Below, one piece after another: positions 8,252 to 15,968 of a stretch of DNA of 64,000 bases. The DNA is from Bacillus velezensis (GTDB lineage: Bacteria > Bacillota > Bacilli > Bacillales > Bacillaceae): positions 124,001 through 188,000 of the forward strand of contig NZ_LLZC01000004.1 of assembly GCF_001461825.1 (NCBI RefSeq), given 5' to 3'. The notes beneath the pieces are model-generated. The model saw nothing but the letters and a program-made list of their open reading frames with translations. It was not told the origin of the DNA and made no database searches. Numbering within the stretch: position 1 is the stretch's first letter; each line of letters opens with the position of its first letter. The position numbers were made by a program, and so were the translations under genes.

Positions 8252-8923
8252 CTAGCGGACGAATTTGTAGCGGTTAACCGGCCGGCCCACTCCCCCGTAT
8301 TGAATGTCGAGCTTAATCTGGCCGTCTTTCTCAAGAAAATCAAGATAACGCCGCGCCGTCACCCTGGCGATTCCGAGCGCTTTGGCGGCTTCTTCAGCTG
8401 AAAGCGGCTCCGTCTGCTGTTTCATATAGGTCAAAATTTCATTCATCGTAAAATGATTTAACCCCTTCGGCAGATCCCGGGACGGATTTTGCGGAATTTT
8501 AAGCAGCATGTCAAGCTGCTCTTGCGACATGTTGTCATGCTCTTCAATTTTCCGTTTATATTGTTTATAGTTTTCGAGCGCCTGTCTCATCCGCTCCAGC
8601 TTAAACGGCTTCAAAATATAGTCGGCCGCACCGTTTTGCAGCATAAGCTGGATTGTTTCTTTGTCTTTTGCGGCCGAGACGATGATGACGTCCACTTCGA
8701 GCTTTTGTTTTCTGATTTCCTGGAGCGTTTTAATTCCGTCTTTTTTCGGCATATATACGTCTAATACCACGAGCCCGGGCTGCAGATCTTTAATAAGCCT
8801 GATTCCCTCGTCTCCGTCAGCGGCTGTGGCGATGACGCTGAACCCCGAAACACCGGTGATAAATTCTTTATTCACCTCCTGTACCATCGGATCATCTTCA
8901 ATAAGCAGCACCTTGATGTCCAT
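8252..8923 (-). CDS. dctR: Two-component response regulator DctR
   Basis: This 223-residue CitB/DcuR-type regulator has an N-terminal receiver domain with acidic pocket ED at 9-11, phospho-acceptor Asp55 in VVLDVYMP and the conserved Lys in ILKPF. The C-terminal helix-turn-helix spans roughly residues 165-215 (SAEEAAKALGIARVTARRYL). It overlaps dctS by 26 bp and is the partner of that kinase. In B. subtilis the pair activates dctP in response to C4-dicarboxylates. Confidence 0.92.
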   Translation of the reverse strand: MDIKVLLIEDDPMVQEVNKEFITGVSGFSVIATAADGDEGIRLIKDLQPGLVVLDVYMPKKDGIKTLQEIRKQKLEVDVIIVSAAKDKETIQLMLQNGAADYILKPFKLERMRQALENYKQYKRKIEEHDNMSQEQLDMLLKIPQNPSRDLPKGLNHFTMNEILTYMKQQTEPLSAEEAAKALGIARVTARRYLDFLEKDGQIKLDIQYGGVGRPVNRYKFVR

Positions 8924-10520
8924 CGAATGATTCCTCCCCCTTCATCGGAAATAAAATAGAAAATGCCGTTCCCTGTCCCTGCCGTGTGTCGACTTCAATA
9001 ACGCCCATCCCTTTGTCGACGATTTGTTTGACGAGGTACAAGCCGTATCCCGTTCCTCCCGTTTTATTGACGGTAAACCCTTTGTCATAAAGGCGCGGGA
9101 TGTGCTGATCGGAAATCCCGCTTCCGTTGTCTTCTATTAATATAGCAAGCACTTCATCATTTTGCTCGATACTGATGTCAATATGTTTGTCCTCCGTGTC
9201 CGCTGTTTCGAATGCGCCGAACGCATTTTCAATTAAATTGCCGAGCAGGACGACAATGTCATGCTGGTCGACATGCTCCGGAAATGCCGAGAAACTGCTG
9301 TTTTCATCAATTTTCACAGAAATGCCAAGCTCTTTTCCTCTTTTGATTTTGCTTAACAGCAGCCCCGCCGCAGCGTCATTCTGAATGGCCTGATGAAGAA
9401 AATCGGTGACGCTTTCTTGTTCTGATGATTCCTTAAAAGCAAGCTGGAGCGCTTTTTCTGATTTTCCGAGCTGAATGAGTCCCGCGATGGTGTGAAGCTT
9501 GTTCATATGTTCATGATTTTGGACTCTGAGCGCATCGACAAAATTTTTCACGCCTGTCAGTTCTTCCGCCATTTTCGCCGCTTCCGTCCTGTCCTGAAAA
9601 ATGGCGACGGCTCCGATGACCTTCTTTTTCATGACGATCGGAATTCTGCTGCTCATGATCACCTTTCCGCTGACTTGGATTTCTTCATTATATACGGCTC
9701 GGTTCCGCTCGACGATCTCAGGGAGCCGCGAATCTTTTAACACGTCCCAGATCAGCCTGCCATCGGTCTCTTGTCTGACATTGAATATCTGCTTCGCTTT
9801 TTCATTAAAAATGGTGATGTGATGCTGATTATCGATCGCGATGACGCCCTCATTCATTGAATGAAACGTAGCGGTCCGTTCCTCATACATTCTCACGATC
9901 TCATGGGGCTCCAGCCAAAACATTTGTTTTTTGATGTGGCGGGCCAGCAAAAAGGAGCCGGCCAGTCCGAACCCGAGCGCCAGCAGAACGATAAACAGTA
10001 TTTCATGTTTCAGCTGAAGAAGAATTTCACCGAATCCGGGCAGCGTTTTACCGGCCAGAACGACGCCGATCTGATTCAAATCCCGGTCTTTGATGGGATA
10101 AAAAGCGCGGACGGCGGTGCCGATCTCTCCCTTTGCTTCGGAAAAATAAATGTGCTCGGCGAACGCCGCGGCTTCGTCCTCACCCCTTGAACGCTTTCCG
10201 ATCATTGTGCTGACGGGATGTGAATAGCGGATATGATCCATATCCATAACGACGATGTAGTCCGCTTCATTGATGATCCTTATTTCTTCGACCGCATGGC
10301 GCACGTCTTCCCTTTGTTTTTTCTGCTCGAGGGCGCGTTTGACATCGGTCATCTCAGATACCGTCCGCGCGGTATTCATCAGCCGTTTTTTCAGCTCGCG
10401 CTCCTCTGTATGCTGAATATTGCCGATCAGCACGATGCCGACGATCAAAAAGGTAAAAAGCACGACGATATACGAAAGTATGGTGATTTTCCAGCGGATG
10501 GTGAGCTTTTTTTTCGTCAT
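8898..10520 (-). CDS. dctS: Sensor histidine kinase DctS
   Basis: This 540-residue kinase of the CitA/DcuS family has a membrane helix near residues 10-32, an extracytoplasmic PAS-like sensor domain, a second helix near 175-195, a cytoplasmic PAS domain (about 215-320), the family H-box QNHEHMNKLHTIAG and a C-terminal ATPase domain (NLIENAF, EDNGSG, GTGYGLYLVK). It senses external dicarboxylates and phosphorylates DctR. The gene overlaps dctR and is divergent from dctB, the binding protein that assists sensing in B. subtilis. Confidence 0.92.
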   Translation of the reverse strand: MTKKKLTIRWKITILSYIVVLFTFLIVGIVLIGNIQHTEERELKKRLMNTARTVSEMTDVKRALEQKKQREDVRHAVEEIRIINEADYIVVMDMDHIRYSHPVSTMIGKRSRGEDEAAAFAEHIYFSEAKGEIGTAVRAFYPIKDRDLNQIGVVLAGKTLPGFGEILLQLKHEILFIVLLALGFGLAGSFLLARHIKKQMFWLEPHEIVRMYEERTATFHSMNEGVIAIDNQHHITIFNEKAKQIFNVRQETDGRLIWDVLKDSRLPEIVERNRAVYNEEIQVSGKVIMSSRIPIVMKKKVIGAVAIFQDRTEAAKMAEELTGVKNFVDALRVQNHEHMNKLHTIAGLIQLGKSEKALQLAFKESSEQESVTDFLHQAIQNDAAAGLLLSKIKRGKELGISVKIDENSSFSAFPEHVDQHDIVVLLGNLIENAFGAFETADTEDKHIDISIEQNDEVLAILIEDNGSGISDQHIPRLYDKGFTVNKTGGTGYGLYLVKQIVDKGMGVIEVDTRQGQGTAFSILFPMKGEESFDGHQGAAY

Positions 10521-10600
10521 TGGCCTCTTCCTTTCCGTCTCTTTACGAAAACGGCCCGCCCGATTATGCTTGTTATAGAAAATGGCGGAGGGGGTTTTCG

Positions 10601-11653
10601 ATGAAAAGCTTGCTGACTTGTCTCAGCCTGATGGTACTCGGTATCGGAACCGCTTTATTCATCGGCTTTCATGATCGTTTCTCAACGGAAGAACCGTATT
10701 ATGATGACGAACAGGAAGGCCTGAAAGATCAAATCGTTTTCAAATTCAGCCATGTCGTTGCTGAGAACACGCCAAAAGGGCGGGCGGCGAATAAGTTTGC
10801 CGACCTTGTCTATCAAAAGTCCGGCGGCACCATTAAAGTAGAGGTGTTTCCAAACGGGAGCCTCTATTCAGATAATGAAGAAATAAACGCCCTTCAAAAC
10901 GGGGACGTGCAATTCATCGCTCCCTCCACCTCAAAGCTCGGATCACTGTCTCCCGAATGGGGTGTTTTGGATCTGCCGTACGCGTTTACAAACTATAAAG
11001 CCGTGCAAGAAGGCCTCAACGGCAAAATCGGCACACGCCTGTTCGCTTCATTAGAAAAGCATCATTTGAAAGGACTGGCGTACTGGACGAACGGGTTTAA
11101 ACAGCTCACGTCAAATAAAGGACCGATCTTCACTCCGGACGATTTGAAAGGACAGGCGCTCAGGATCATGCCGAGCAGCGTGATCGAAGACCAGTACCGT
11201 CTGCTCGGCGCGCACCCGCGGCAGGATTCCTTTAATTCCACGTTTCAGCTCTTGGAAAGCAATCTCGTAGACGGAGAAGAAAATACGATTTCAAATATCT
11301 ATTCTAAAAAATTTTATAATGTTCAAGATTATTTGACAATCAGCAATCACGGGTACCTCGGTTATGCCGTGATGACCGACGAGCATTTCTGGAATTCGCA
11401 GACAGAAAAAACGAGAACCATCTTAACGGAGGCGATGCGAGAAACGACGGAGTGGAACGAAGCCTCCGCTGAGAAAATGAATAAAGACCAGCTTGAAGAG
11501 ATAAAGAAGAATTCATCCATTCATATTCATGTGCTGAGTAAAGCGGAAAAGAACACATGGATGAAACGCCTCGACCCGATTTACGAACAATATGAACAGG
11601 TGATCGGCCGCGGGCTTGTGCAGGATTTGTTATCCTTGCGCCGCGAGCCTTAG
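10601..11653 (+). CDS. dctB: C4-dicarboxylate binding protein DctB
   Basis: This 350-residue protein has an N-terminal hydrophobic anchor (about residues 5-22) and a DctP-family TRAP-type solute-binding domain (IVFKFSHVVAENTPKGRAAN; the conserved Arg in KGQALRIMPS). No TRAP membrane subunits are nearby. In B. subtilis DctB works with DctS as an extracellular co-sensor rather than with a TRAP transporter. The ATG at 10601 has GGCGGAGGGGG in front; the upstream in-frame extension would overlap dctS. It is divergent from dctS with 80 bp between starts. Confidence 0.88.
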   Translation: MKSLLTCLSLMVLGIGTALFIGFHDRFSTEEPYYDDEQEGLKDQIVFKFSHVVAENTPKGRAANKFADLVYQKSGGTIKVEVFPNGSLYSDNEEINALQNGDVQFIAPSTSKLGSLSPEWGVLDLPYAFTNYKAVQEGLNGKIGTRLFASLEKHHLKGLAYWTNGFKQLTSNKGPIFTPDDLKGQALRIMPSSVIEDQYRLLGAHPRQDSFNSTFQLLESNLVDGEENTISNIYSKKFYNVQDYLTISNHGYLGYAVMTDEHFWNSQTEKTRTILTEAMRETTEWNEASAEKMNKDQLEEIKKNSSIHIHVLSKAEKNTWMKRLDPIYEQYEQVIGRGLVQDLLSLRREP

Positions 11654-11675
11654 CAGGACCAATACGCCCATCTCC

Positions 11676-11702
11676 GTTTCATCCCTTTTCCCGCCGGGGA
11701 AG
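11676..11702 (+). promoter_or_regulatory. Candidate sigma-B promoter of ydbD
   Basis: GTTTCA (11676-11681) and GGGAAG (11697-11702) are separated by 15 bp, close to the sigma-B consensus GTTTAA-N12/15-GGGWAW. ydbD is a general-stress gene in B. subtilis. Confidence 0.55.
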
Positions 11703-11736
11703 TAAATAGGGACAGATCAAAAAAGGAGATGGAGAC

Positions 11737-12558
11737 ATGTTTACACATACGAAAAAACTGCAGCATCCGGCTAAACCGGATCGTCCTGATCCGCTGTTCG
11801 CAAAAAAGATGCAGGAAATTTTAGGGGGACAATACGGGGAAATATCCGTCGCCATGCAATATTTGTTCCAAGGATGGAATACACGGGGCAATGAAAAATA
11901 TAAGGATCTTCTGATGGATACCGCGACGGAAGAAATCGGCCATGTCGAAATGATCGCGACGATGATTGCGAGACTGTTAGAAGACGCCCCGCTGGCAGAG
12001 CAGGAAAAAGCGGCTGATGATCCGGTCATCGGGTCCATTTTAGGCGGGATGAATCCGCATCATGCAATTGTCTCAGGACTCGGCGCAATGCCGGAGAGCA
12101 GCACGGGCGTTCCGTGGAGCGCAGGCTATATCGTCGCAAGCGGAAACCTTCTGGCAGACTTCCGCGCCAATCTGAACGCCGAATCACAAGGAAGGCTTCA
12201 AGTCGCACGCCTGTATGAAATGACCGATGATAAAGGCGTGAAAGATATGCTCAGCTTTTTATTGGCCCGCGATACCATGCATCAAAACCAATGGCTTGCG
12301 GCCATTAAAGAATTAGAAGAACAGGAAGGTCCGATCGTTCCTTCCACCTTCCCGAAGGCGCTGGAAAAACAGTCATTCTCCCATAAGCTTATTCATTTCT
12401 CAGATGGAGCAGAAAGCGCTGAACAAAATTGGCTGAAAGAAACAGCGCCGGACGGAGAACCATTTGAATACGAAAAGGAACCGAAAGCGCACGGCGAAAT
12501 AGCTAAGCTGGACCCTGTCCCGCCGTATGTCCACAACACGCTTCCCGGACGCGAGTAA
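11737..12558 (+). CDS. ydbD: Manganese catalase YdbD
   Basis: This 273-residue protein belongs to the dimanganese catalase family, cytoplasmic enzymes that disproportionate hydrogen peroxide without haem. The five metal ligands of the Lactobacillus plantarum enzyme have clear equivalents: Glu35, Glu66 and His69 (EEIGH), Glu149 and His182 (RDTMHQ). The C-terminal tail is Pro/Glu-rich, as in spore-coat CotJC relatives, but longer. The ATG at 11737 follows AAAAGGAGATGGAG. A sigma-B-like promoter precedes it, which fits its place among other stress genes. Confidence 0.9.
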   Translation: MFTHTKKLQHPAKPDRPDPLFAKKMQEILGGQYGEISVAMQYLFQGWNTRGNEKYKDLLMDTATEEIGHVEMIATMIARLLEDAPLAEQEKAADDPVIGSILGGMNPHHAIVSGLGAMPESSTGVPWSAGYIVASGNLLADFRANLNAESQGRLQVARLYEMTDDKGVKDMLSFLLARDTMHQNQWLAAIKELEEQEGPIVPSTFPKALEKQSFSHKLIHFSDGAESAEQNWLKETAPDGEPFEYEKEPKAHGEIAKLDPVPPYVHNTLPGRE

Positions 12559-12564
12559 AGACAC

Positions 12565-12591
12565 AAGCCCAAAACAAACTGTTTTGGGCTT
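12565..12591. terminator. Bidirectional terminator between ydbD and ydbC
   Basis: The stem AAGCCCAAAAC/GTTTTGGGCTT has a 5-nt loop and lies between two convergent genes. T residues follow on both strands. Confidence 0.8.
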
Positions 12592-12594
12592 TCA

Positions 12595-12954
12595 TTATGC
12601 CTTCAGAACCGTCCAGTCCGGTTCGTATTGAATGTCCGGATGATGTAACAGCTCATGAATGAAAGGTTCATCCTCCTCGTACAGCATCACTTCTATTGAA
12701 AGAATCGCAGCCTTCTGCTCGTTTTCTTCGTATATGCGGTCATGTTCGTTCTCCATAAAATCATCATAGGCCTGTCTGTTCTCCCAAACGCTGATGATCT
12801 CTGCGATGAACAGGCCGTCTGCGTTTTTCCGCCAGCCGCCGGCCTGTTTGACGAAGCCATTTACACGTGATAATGCTCCCCACTGTGACTGTGCTTGCGC
12901 AAATGCTTCAGCGTTTGCAGCGTCTGTTTCACATACAATCTTTTTGATCAGCAT
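12595..12954 (-). CDS. ydbC: Antibiotic biosynthesis monooxygenase-like protein YdbC
   Basis: This 119-residue single-domain protein has the dimeric alpha/beta barrel pattern of the ABM/DUF4937 type: an N-terminal strand (LIKKIVCET), a helix, FVKQAGGW, a strand with AEIISVWENRQAYDDFME and a C-terminal strand (SIEVMLYE). Members are small oxygenases or of unknown function. It overlaps the end of ydbB by 7 bp, so the two are co-translated; the pair ydbB-ydbC is also adjacent in B. subtilis. Confidence 0.72.
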   Translation of the reverse strand: MLIKKIVCETDAANAEAFAQAQSQWGALSRVNGFVKQAGGWRKNADGLFIAEIISVWENRQAYDDFMENEHDRIYEENEQKAAILSIEVMLYEEDEPFIHELLHHPDIQYEPDWTVLKA

Positions 12955-13289
12955 GGCAGTCGCTCTGTGATGACTGTTTTCGCATGCGTATACTCGACAC
13001 AGAGATTGACGGTTCTGACGTAAGAGCGGGTGCGGTGAATCGTGCCTTTCGGGATGAGCAGGCTGTCATTTGCTTTGAGCACTGCGGTTTCTTTGTCCTT
13101 AAAATCAATCAGCAGCTCCCCTTCCAGAACGATGAACCATTCATCTGAGTCAGGGTGATGGTGCCAGTCATATTCTCCCGTAAACACTGCGAGGCGCACA
13201 CAGTGGTCATTGATCTCCGCGATTGAAAAATTGTCGTGTTTTTCTTTGACTTTATTGGCGATAGCGAGCAAATTCAGCATGTCAGACAC
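12948..13289 (-). CDS. ydbB: Cupin domain protein YdbB
   Basis: This 113-residue single cupin has the first cupin motif with metal-type histidines and glutamate (WHHHPDSDEWFIVLEGE, about residues 40-56) and the second motif at LLIPKGTIHRT. The function is unknown; small cupins are often dioxygenases, isomerases or binding proteins. The GTG at 13289 is taken as the start because AAAGGGG lies about 10 bases upstream. It is followed by ydbC with a short overlap. Confidence 0.78.
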   Translation of the reverse strand: MSDMLNLLAIANKVKEKHDNFSIAEINDHCVRLAVFTGEYDWHHHPDSDEWFIVLEGELLIDFKDKETAVLKANDSLLIPKGTIHRTRSYVRTVNLCVEYTHAKTVITERLPC

Positions 13290-13350
13290 GAGTGAAAAAC
13301 CCCTTTTTCATTTAATTGTATCGCAACGGCGGCTCAGATCAAGATTTTCC

Positions 13351-13391
13351 CAAAATAAAAAGCGATCCAGCTGATGCGCCGGATCGCTTTT
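13351..13391 (-). terminator. Terminator of gsiB
   Basis: The stem AAAAGCGATCC/GGATCGCTTTT is followed on the minus strand by TATTTTGG. Confidence 0.8.
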
Positions 13392-13422
13392 GATCTGCAG
13401 GTTCTCTGCCTTTATGCTTTTA

Positions 13423-13794
13423 TTAGCTGCTTCGTCTGTTTCCGCCTTTTTGGCCGATTTCTTTATAAAAATCTTTGTCATGATTTTTGCTAGTGGCTTC
13501 TCCGCCTTTTTGGCCGATTTCTTGATAGAATTCCTTGTCATGGTTATTGCTAGTGGCTTCTCCGCCTTTTTCACCGATTTCCTGATAGAATTCTTTGTCG
13601 TGATTTTTGCTTGTGGCTTCTCCGCCTTTTTCACCGATTTCCTGATAGAATTCTTTGTCGTGATTTTTGCTTGTGGCTTCTCCGCCTTTTTGACCAATTT
13701 CCTGATAGAATTCTTTGTCATGGTTATTGCTTGTCGCTTCTCCGCCTTTTTTACCTGCTTCTTCTCTGCTCATTTTGTTATTATCTTGTGCCAT
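13423..13794 (-). CDS. gsiB: General stress protein GsiB, LEA-like repeat protein
   Basis: This 123-residue, highly hydrophilic protein consists of five tandem 20-residue repeats of the form KGGEATS(K/N)NHDKEFYQEIG between MAQDNNKMSREEAG and KGGNRRSS. This is the plant LEA group 1-like repeat of GsiB, a glucose-starvation- and stress-induced protein thought to protect proteins or membranes from desiccation. The repeats are nearly identical at DNA level (60-bp units). The ATG at 13794 has AAAGGAGGAATTC in front, and a textbook sigma-B promoter lies at 13831-13855. Opposite-strand open frames here come only from the repeat. Confidence 0.96.
   Translation of the reverse strand: MAQDNNKMSREEAGKKGGEATSNNHDKEFYQEIGQKGGEATSKNHDKEFYQEIGEKGGEATSKNHDKEFYQEIGEKGGEATSNNHDKEFYQEIGQKGGEATSKNHDKDFYKEIGQKGGNRRSS
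13481..13770. repeat. gsiB: 60-bp tandem repeats within gsiB
   Basis: About five 60-bp units encode the 20-residue repeats of GsiB. The units starting near 13561 and 13621 are identical over 60 bases; the others differ by a few bases. This suggests recent unit duplication or gene conversion. Confidence 0.9.
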
Positions 13795-13830
13795 TTTTGA
13801 ATTCCTCCTTTAATTGGTGTTGGTTGTTGG

Positions 13831-13855
13831 TTTCCCGATTTCAGAACTGCTAAAC
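13831..13855 (-). promoter_or_regulatory. Sigma-B promoter of gsiB
   Basis: On the minus strand GTTTAG is separated from GGGAAA by 13 bp, an excellent match to the sigma-B consensus. It lies about 40 bp before the gsiB start. Confidence 0.88.
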
Positions 13856-13858
13856 AAA

Positions 13859-13881
13859 GAAAACACATTGAATGTGTTTTC
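13859..13881 (-). terminator. Hairpin, probable terminator of the EcsC-family gene
   Basis: The palindrome GAAAACACATT/AATGTGTTTTC is followed on the minus strand by TTTGTTT, which runs into the -35 of gsiB. It is less T-rich than the others here, so read-through is possible. Confidence 0.6.
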
Positions 13882-13894
13882 GGGTGGTTTTTTA

Positions 13895-14701
13895 TTATTC
13901 TGTATCCTTCATGCGTTTTAGAATCCGGCGTTTTTTATAAAGCATGATGCCTGTTTCCGCGATGCTTTCTAAAGCTGAACGGTTGGCGGACGCGCCGAAG
14001 ATGATGCCTGCGGCCGGAACCATTTGCAGCAGTTTTTTCGCGGCGAACGTATCGCGGTAGCTGTAAACGACTTCCCGCCAGCCTTGGATTTGCGAGGCGA
14101 CGCGCTGATAGACGCGGTCGTTTTGATCATATTGCCGTAAATCTTGCAGGATCGCTTTTTTTCCGATGACGTCACTGGATGCAAGCTGAAGCAATTTGAC
14201 GATAAACACGCGTTCTTTTTTGTCTTTCGGATCAAAGCCGTAAGCAACCGCGATATCCTGCAGCGTCTTTAAGGACAGGCCGAGCATCGCCGGAATGTCT
14301 GCCGCCAGCGTGAATACGCCGCCGACTCCCGTTGCGGCCCCCTGCACCGTCGCGGCCTTTACGCTTGTACGCGCTATGGCTTCTGCGATTTCGTCCATGA
14401 CGGCAAGCGGCGCATTGCGGATGTCGTGAAGCGTTTGACATGTACCGTGCGGCAGCCGTTTTTGAAACTTTTTCATGATGCGCTTTTCTGATGTAAGGTA
14501 CTGTCCGCCTGACTGAATAAACGTTCCCGTTTCATCGAGAATGAGTCCGATTTTCCTCTGAATAAATTGCGGTGTCAGCTTGTCCAAAAGCTGAAACGGC
14601 AAGCGGGTGAATGTTTGCCAGAACATCACCCTCTGCTGCGCCTTTTCCCATTTTTGAATGTCTCTCAGTTGTCTTTCCAGGTCTGTCCGCTCTTCTGTCA
14701 C
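13895..14701 (-). CDS. ydbA: EcsC family protein YdbA
   Basis: This 268-residue protein resembles the EcsC protein family. It has charged N-terminal helices, a central small-residue stretch (AATVQGAATGVGGVFTLAADIPAM broken by turns, about residues 113-140) and PAAGIIFGASANRSALESIAETG near the C-terminus. EcsC proteins are associated with the Ecs ABC transporter and membrane stress, but their chemistry is unknown. The GTG start at 14701 has AAAGGACG upstream at a longish distance. The gene name rests on its position next to gsiB, so it is less certain than the family. Confidence 0.68.
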   Translation of the reverse strand: MTEERTDLERQLRDIQKWEKAQQRVMFWQTFTRLPFQLLDKLTPQFIQRKIGLILDETGTFIQSGGQYLTSEKRIMKKFQKRLPHGTCQTLHDIRNAPLAVMDEIAEAIARTSVKAATVQGAATGVGGVFTLAADIPAMLGLSLKTLQDIAVAYGFDPKDKKERVFIVKLLQLASSDVIGKKAILQDLRQYDQNDRVYQRVASQIQGWREVVYSYRDTFAAKKLLQMVPAAGIIFGASANRSALESIAETGIMLYKKRRILKRMKDTE

Positions 14702-14867
14702 CCGTCCTGCACGTCCTTTCTGATTTCTTTGTTCATAGTATACCTTTATGGCGTTTTCTTTTTACACCCGGCCGGATTTTTTATCCGGAAAACATTTCAT
14801 TGTTTAATTTCCTTCAAATTCTATATATTGTATAATTCTGAATAATACGATTGAAGGAGAATGTTGA

Positions 14868-15233
14868 ATGCAATGGATTTATTTAAGTTTAGCGATCATT
14901 TTTGAAGTATTGGGTACGGTCAGCATGAAATTATCAAATGGATTTACAAAACTTGTCCCAAGTATTTTATTATTATTGTTTTATATCGGCAGCCTTTGTT
15001 TTCTTACTTTGACTTTGAAATATATAAGTGTCTCCATCGCGTATGCGGTCTGGTCGGGAATGGGGATCGTGCTGATTTCCATGATCGGAATTTTTTTCTT
15101 TCATGAACAGTTCTCTGTCATAAAAGCTGTCTCTGTTCTTCTGATCATCATCGGTGTCGTTTCCTTAAACTTTATTTCTGAAAGTGAAACGTCATCAAAC
15201 GGCATCAGCGTTCATACGGACAGAAACAGATGA
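14868..15233 (+). CDS. Small multidrug resistance (SMR) efflux protein, YvaE-like
   Basis: This 121-residue protein has four membrane helices and the SMR/EmrE signature: the early IIFEVLGTVSMKLSNGFT with the essential Glu13 in helix 1, SIAYAVWSGMG in helix 3 and GVVSLNFIS in helix 4. SMR proteins are dimeric proton/drug antiporters for quaternary cations and related compounds. The ATG follows TGAAGGAGAATGTTGA. The stop overlaps the start of the next gene (ATGA), so the two form a coupled pair like B. subtilis yvaE-yvaD, here at a different locus. Confidence 0.85.
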   Translation: MQWIYLSLAIIFEVLGTVSMKLSNGFTKLVPSILLLLFYIGSLCFLTLTLKYISVSIAYAVWSGMGIVLISMIGIFFFHEQFSVIKAVSVLLIIIGVVSLNFISESETSSNGISVHTDRNR

Positions 15234-15637
15234 TGAAAGGGTTAAAGGTTCTCTTCCTCATTACAGATATTGGATTTATCGTTTATTGGATTGTTACTTT
15301 TTTTGAGTGGATTCCAAAAAACATGGTGTTTAAAGATTATGATAACGCCATGATCATGGCCTGGAACTGGTCATTCTTTCCCTTAGATATTTTCATTTCG
15401 ATAACCGGGCTGTACAGCTTGTTTCTTTATAAACGGAAACATGCGTTATGGCGCCCTTTCGCATTAATATCACTTGTGCTGACCTTTTGTTCAGGCCTGC
15501 AAGCGATTGCCTTTTGGGTATTTATCGGTGATTTTGATCTTATGTGGTGGGCATTCAATCTGTACTTGCTTCTTTATCCTTTATATTTTATTCGGAAATT
15601 GCTGGTCTCTCATAAAAATAGCTGTCATTCTTTTTGA
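15230..15637 (+). CDS. DUF5360-type membrane protein, YvaD-like
   Basis: This 135-residue protein has four hydrophobic helices and conserved aromatic and acidic residues (WIPKNMVFKDYDNAMIMAWNW, broken here for length). It resembles YvaD, which accompanies the SMR protein YvaE in B. subtilis. Function is unknown; its translational coupling to the SMR gene suggests a role as partner or in the same efflux response. The first ATG of ATGATGAAAGGG overlaps the preceding stop. Confidence 0.68.
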   Translation: MMKGLKVLFLITDIGFIVYWIVTFFEWIPKNMVFKDYDNAMIMAWNWSFFPLDIFISITGLYSLFLYKRKHALWRPFALISLVLTFCSGLQAIAFWVFIGDFDLMWWAFNLYLLLYPLYFIRKLLVSHKNSCHSF

Positions 15638-15644
15638 TGAGGCG

Positions 15645-15669
15645 GTTTTCTTTTTCTTCAGGCGGGAAA
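15645..15669 (+). promoter_or_regulatory. Sigma-B promoter of ydaT
   Basis: GTTTTC and GGGAAA are separated by 13 bp, a good sigma-B match, with the ydaT start 26 bp downstream. Confidence 0.78.
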
Positions 15670-15694
15670 CACTTTTCATAAAGGAGTGATAGAC

Positions 15695-15919
15695 ATGCCT
15701 TGGTCTATGAAGGATTATCCGCAATCATTGAAGAATCTCGAGGAACCTGTGAAGAAAAAAGCGATCGAAATCGCGAATGCGATGATAGATGAGGGTTATG
15801 AAGAAGGACGGGCCATTCCCATTGCGACAAGTCAGGCGAAAGAGTGGAAAAAAAACGCTTCTAAGGAAGAAATCGATCAGCTGATGAAACACGATGATGA
15901 AACGAAACGCGGAAATTGA
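15695..15919 (+). CDS. ydaT: Stress protein YdaT, short form
   Basis: This 74-residue, highly charged protein opens with MPWSMKDYPQSLKNLE and contains RAIPIATSQAKEW, the N-terminal domain of YdaT. From memory, B. subtilis YdaT is about twice as long, with a C-terminal DUF2188 domain; here a stop is followed at once by a terminator, so that domain is absent. The ATG at 15695 is used rather than the GTG at 15686, because the ribosome binding site AAGGAG overlaps the latter. A sigma-B promoter precedes it, so it should be part of the general stress response. Function is unknown. Confidence 0.82.
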   Translation: MPWSMKDYPQSLKNLEEPVKKKAIEIANAMIDEGYEEGRAIPIATSQAKEWKKNASKEEIDQLMKHDDETKRGN

Positions 15920-15932
15920 ATCGGAATAAAGG

Positions 15933-15964
15933 AAAAACCCCGCTCTCAAGAGAACGAGGTTTTT
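15933..15964. terminator. Bidirectional terminator after ydaT
   Basis: The stem AAAAACCCCGCTCT/AGAACGAGGTTTTT (two G-U pairs) lies between convergent genes. It has T-runs on the plus side and an A-run that serves the minus strand. Confidence 0.8.
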
Positions 15965-15968
15965 CTGA

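Noticed and set aside
13481-13770. Regularly spaced repeats that could suggest a CRISPR array
   Set aside because: The units are contiguous 60-bp coding repeats without unique spacers, and no cas gene is nearby.
13390-13800. Long plus-strand open frame with hydrophobic repeats opposite gsiB
   Set aside because: It is the mirror of the 60-bp gsiB repeats. It has no ribosome binding site and lies opposite a gene with a sigma-B promoter, ribosome binding site and terminator.
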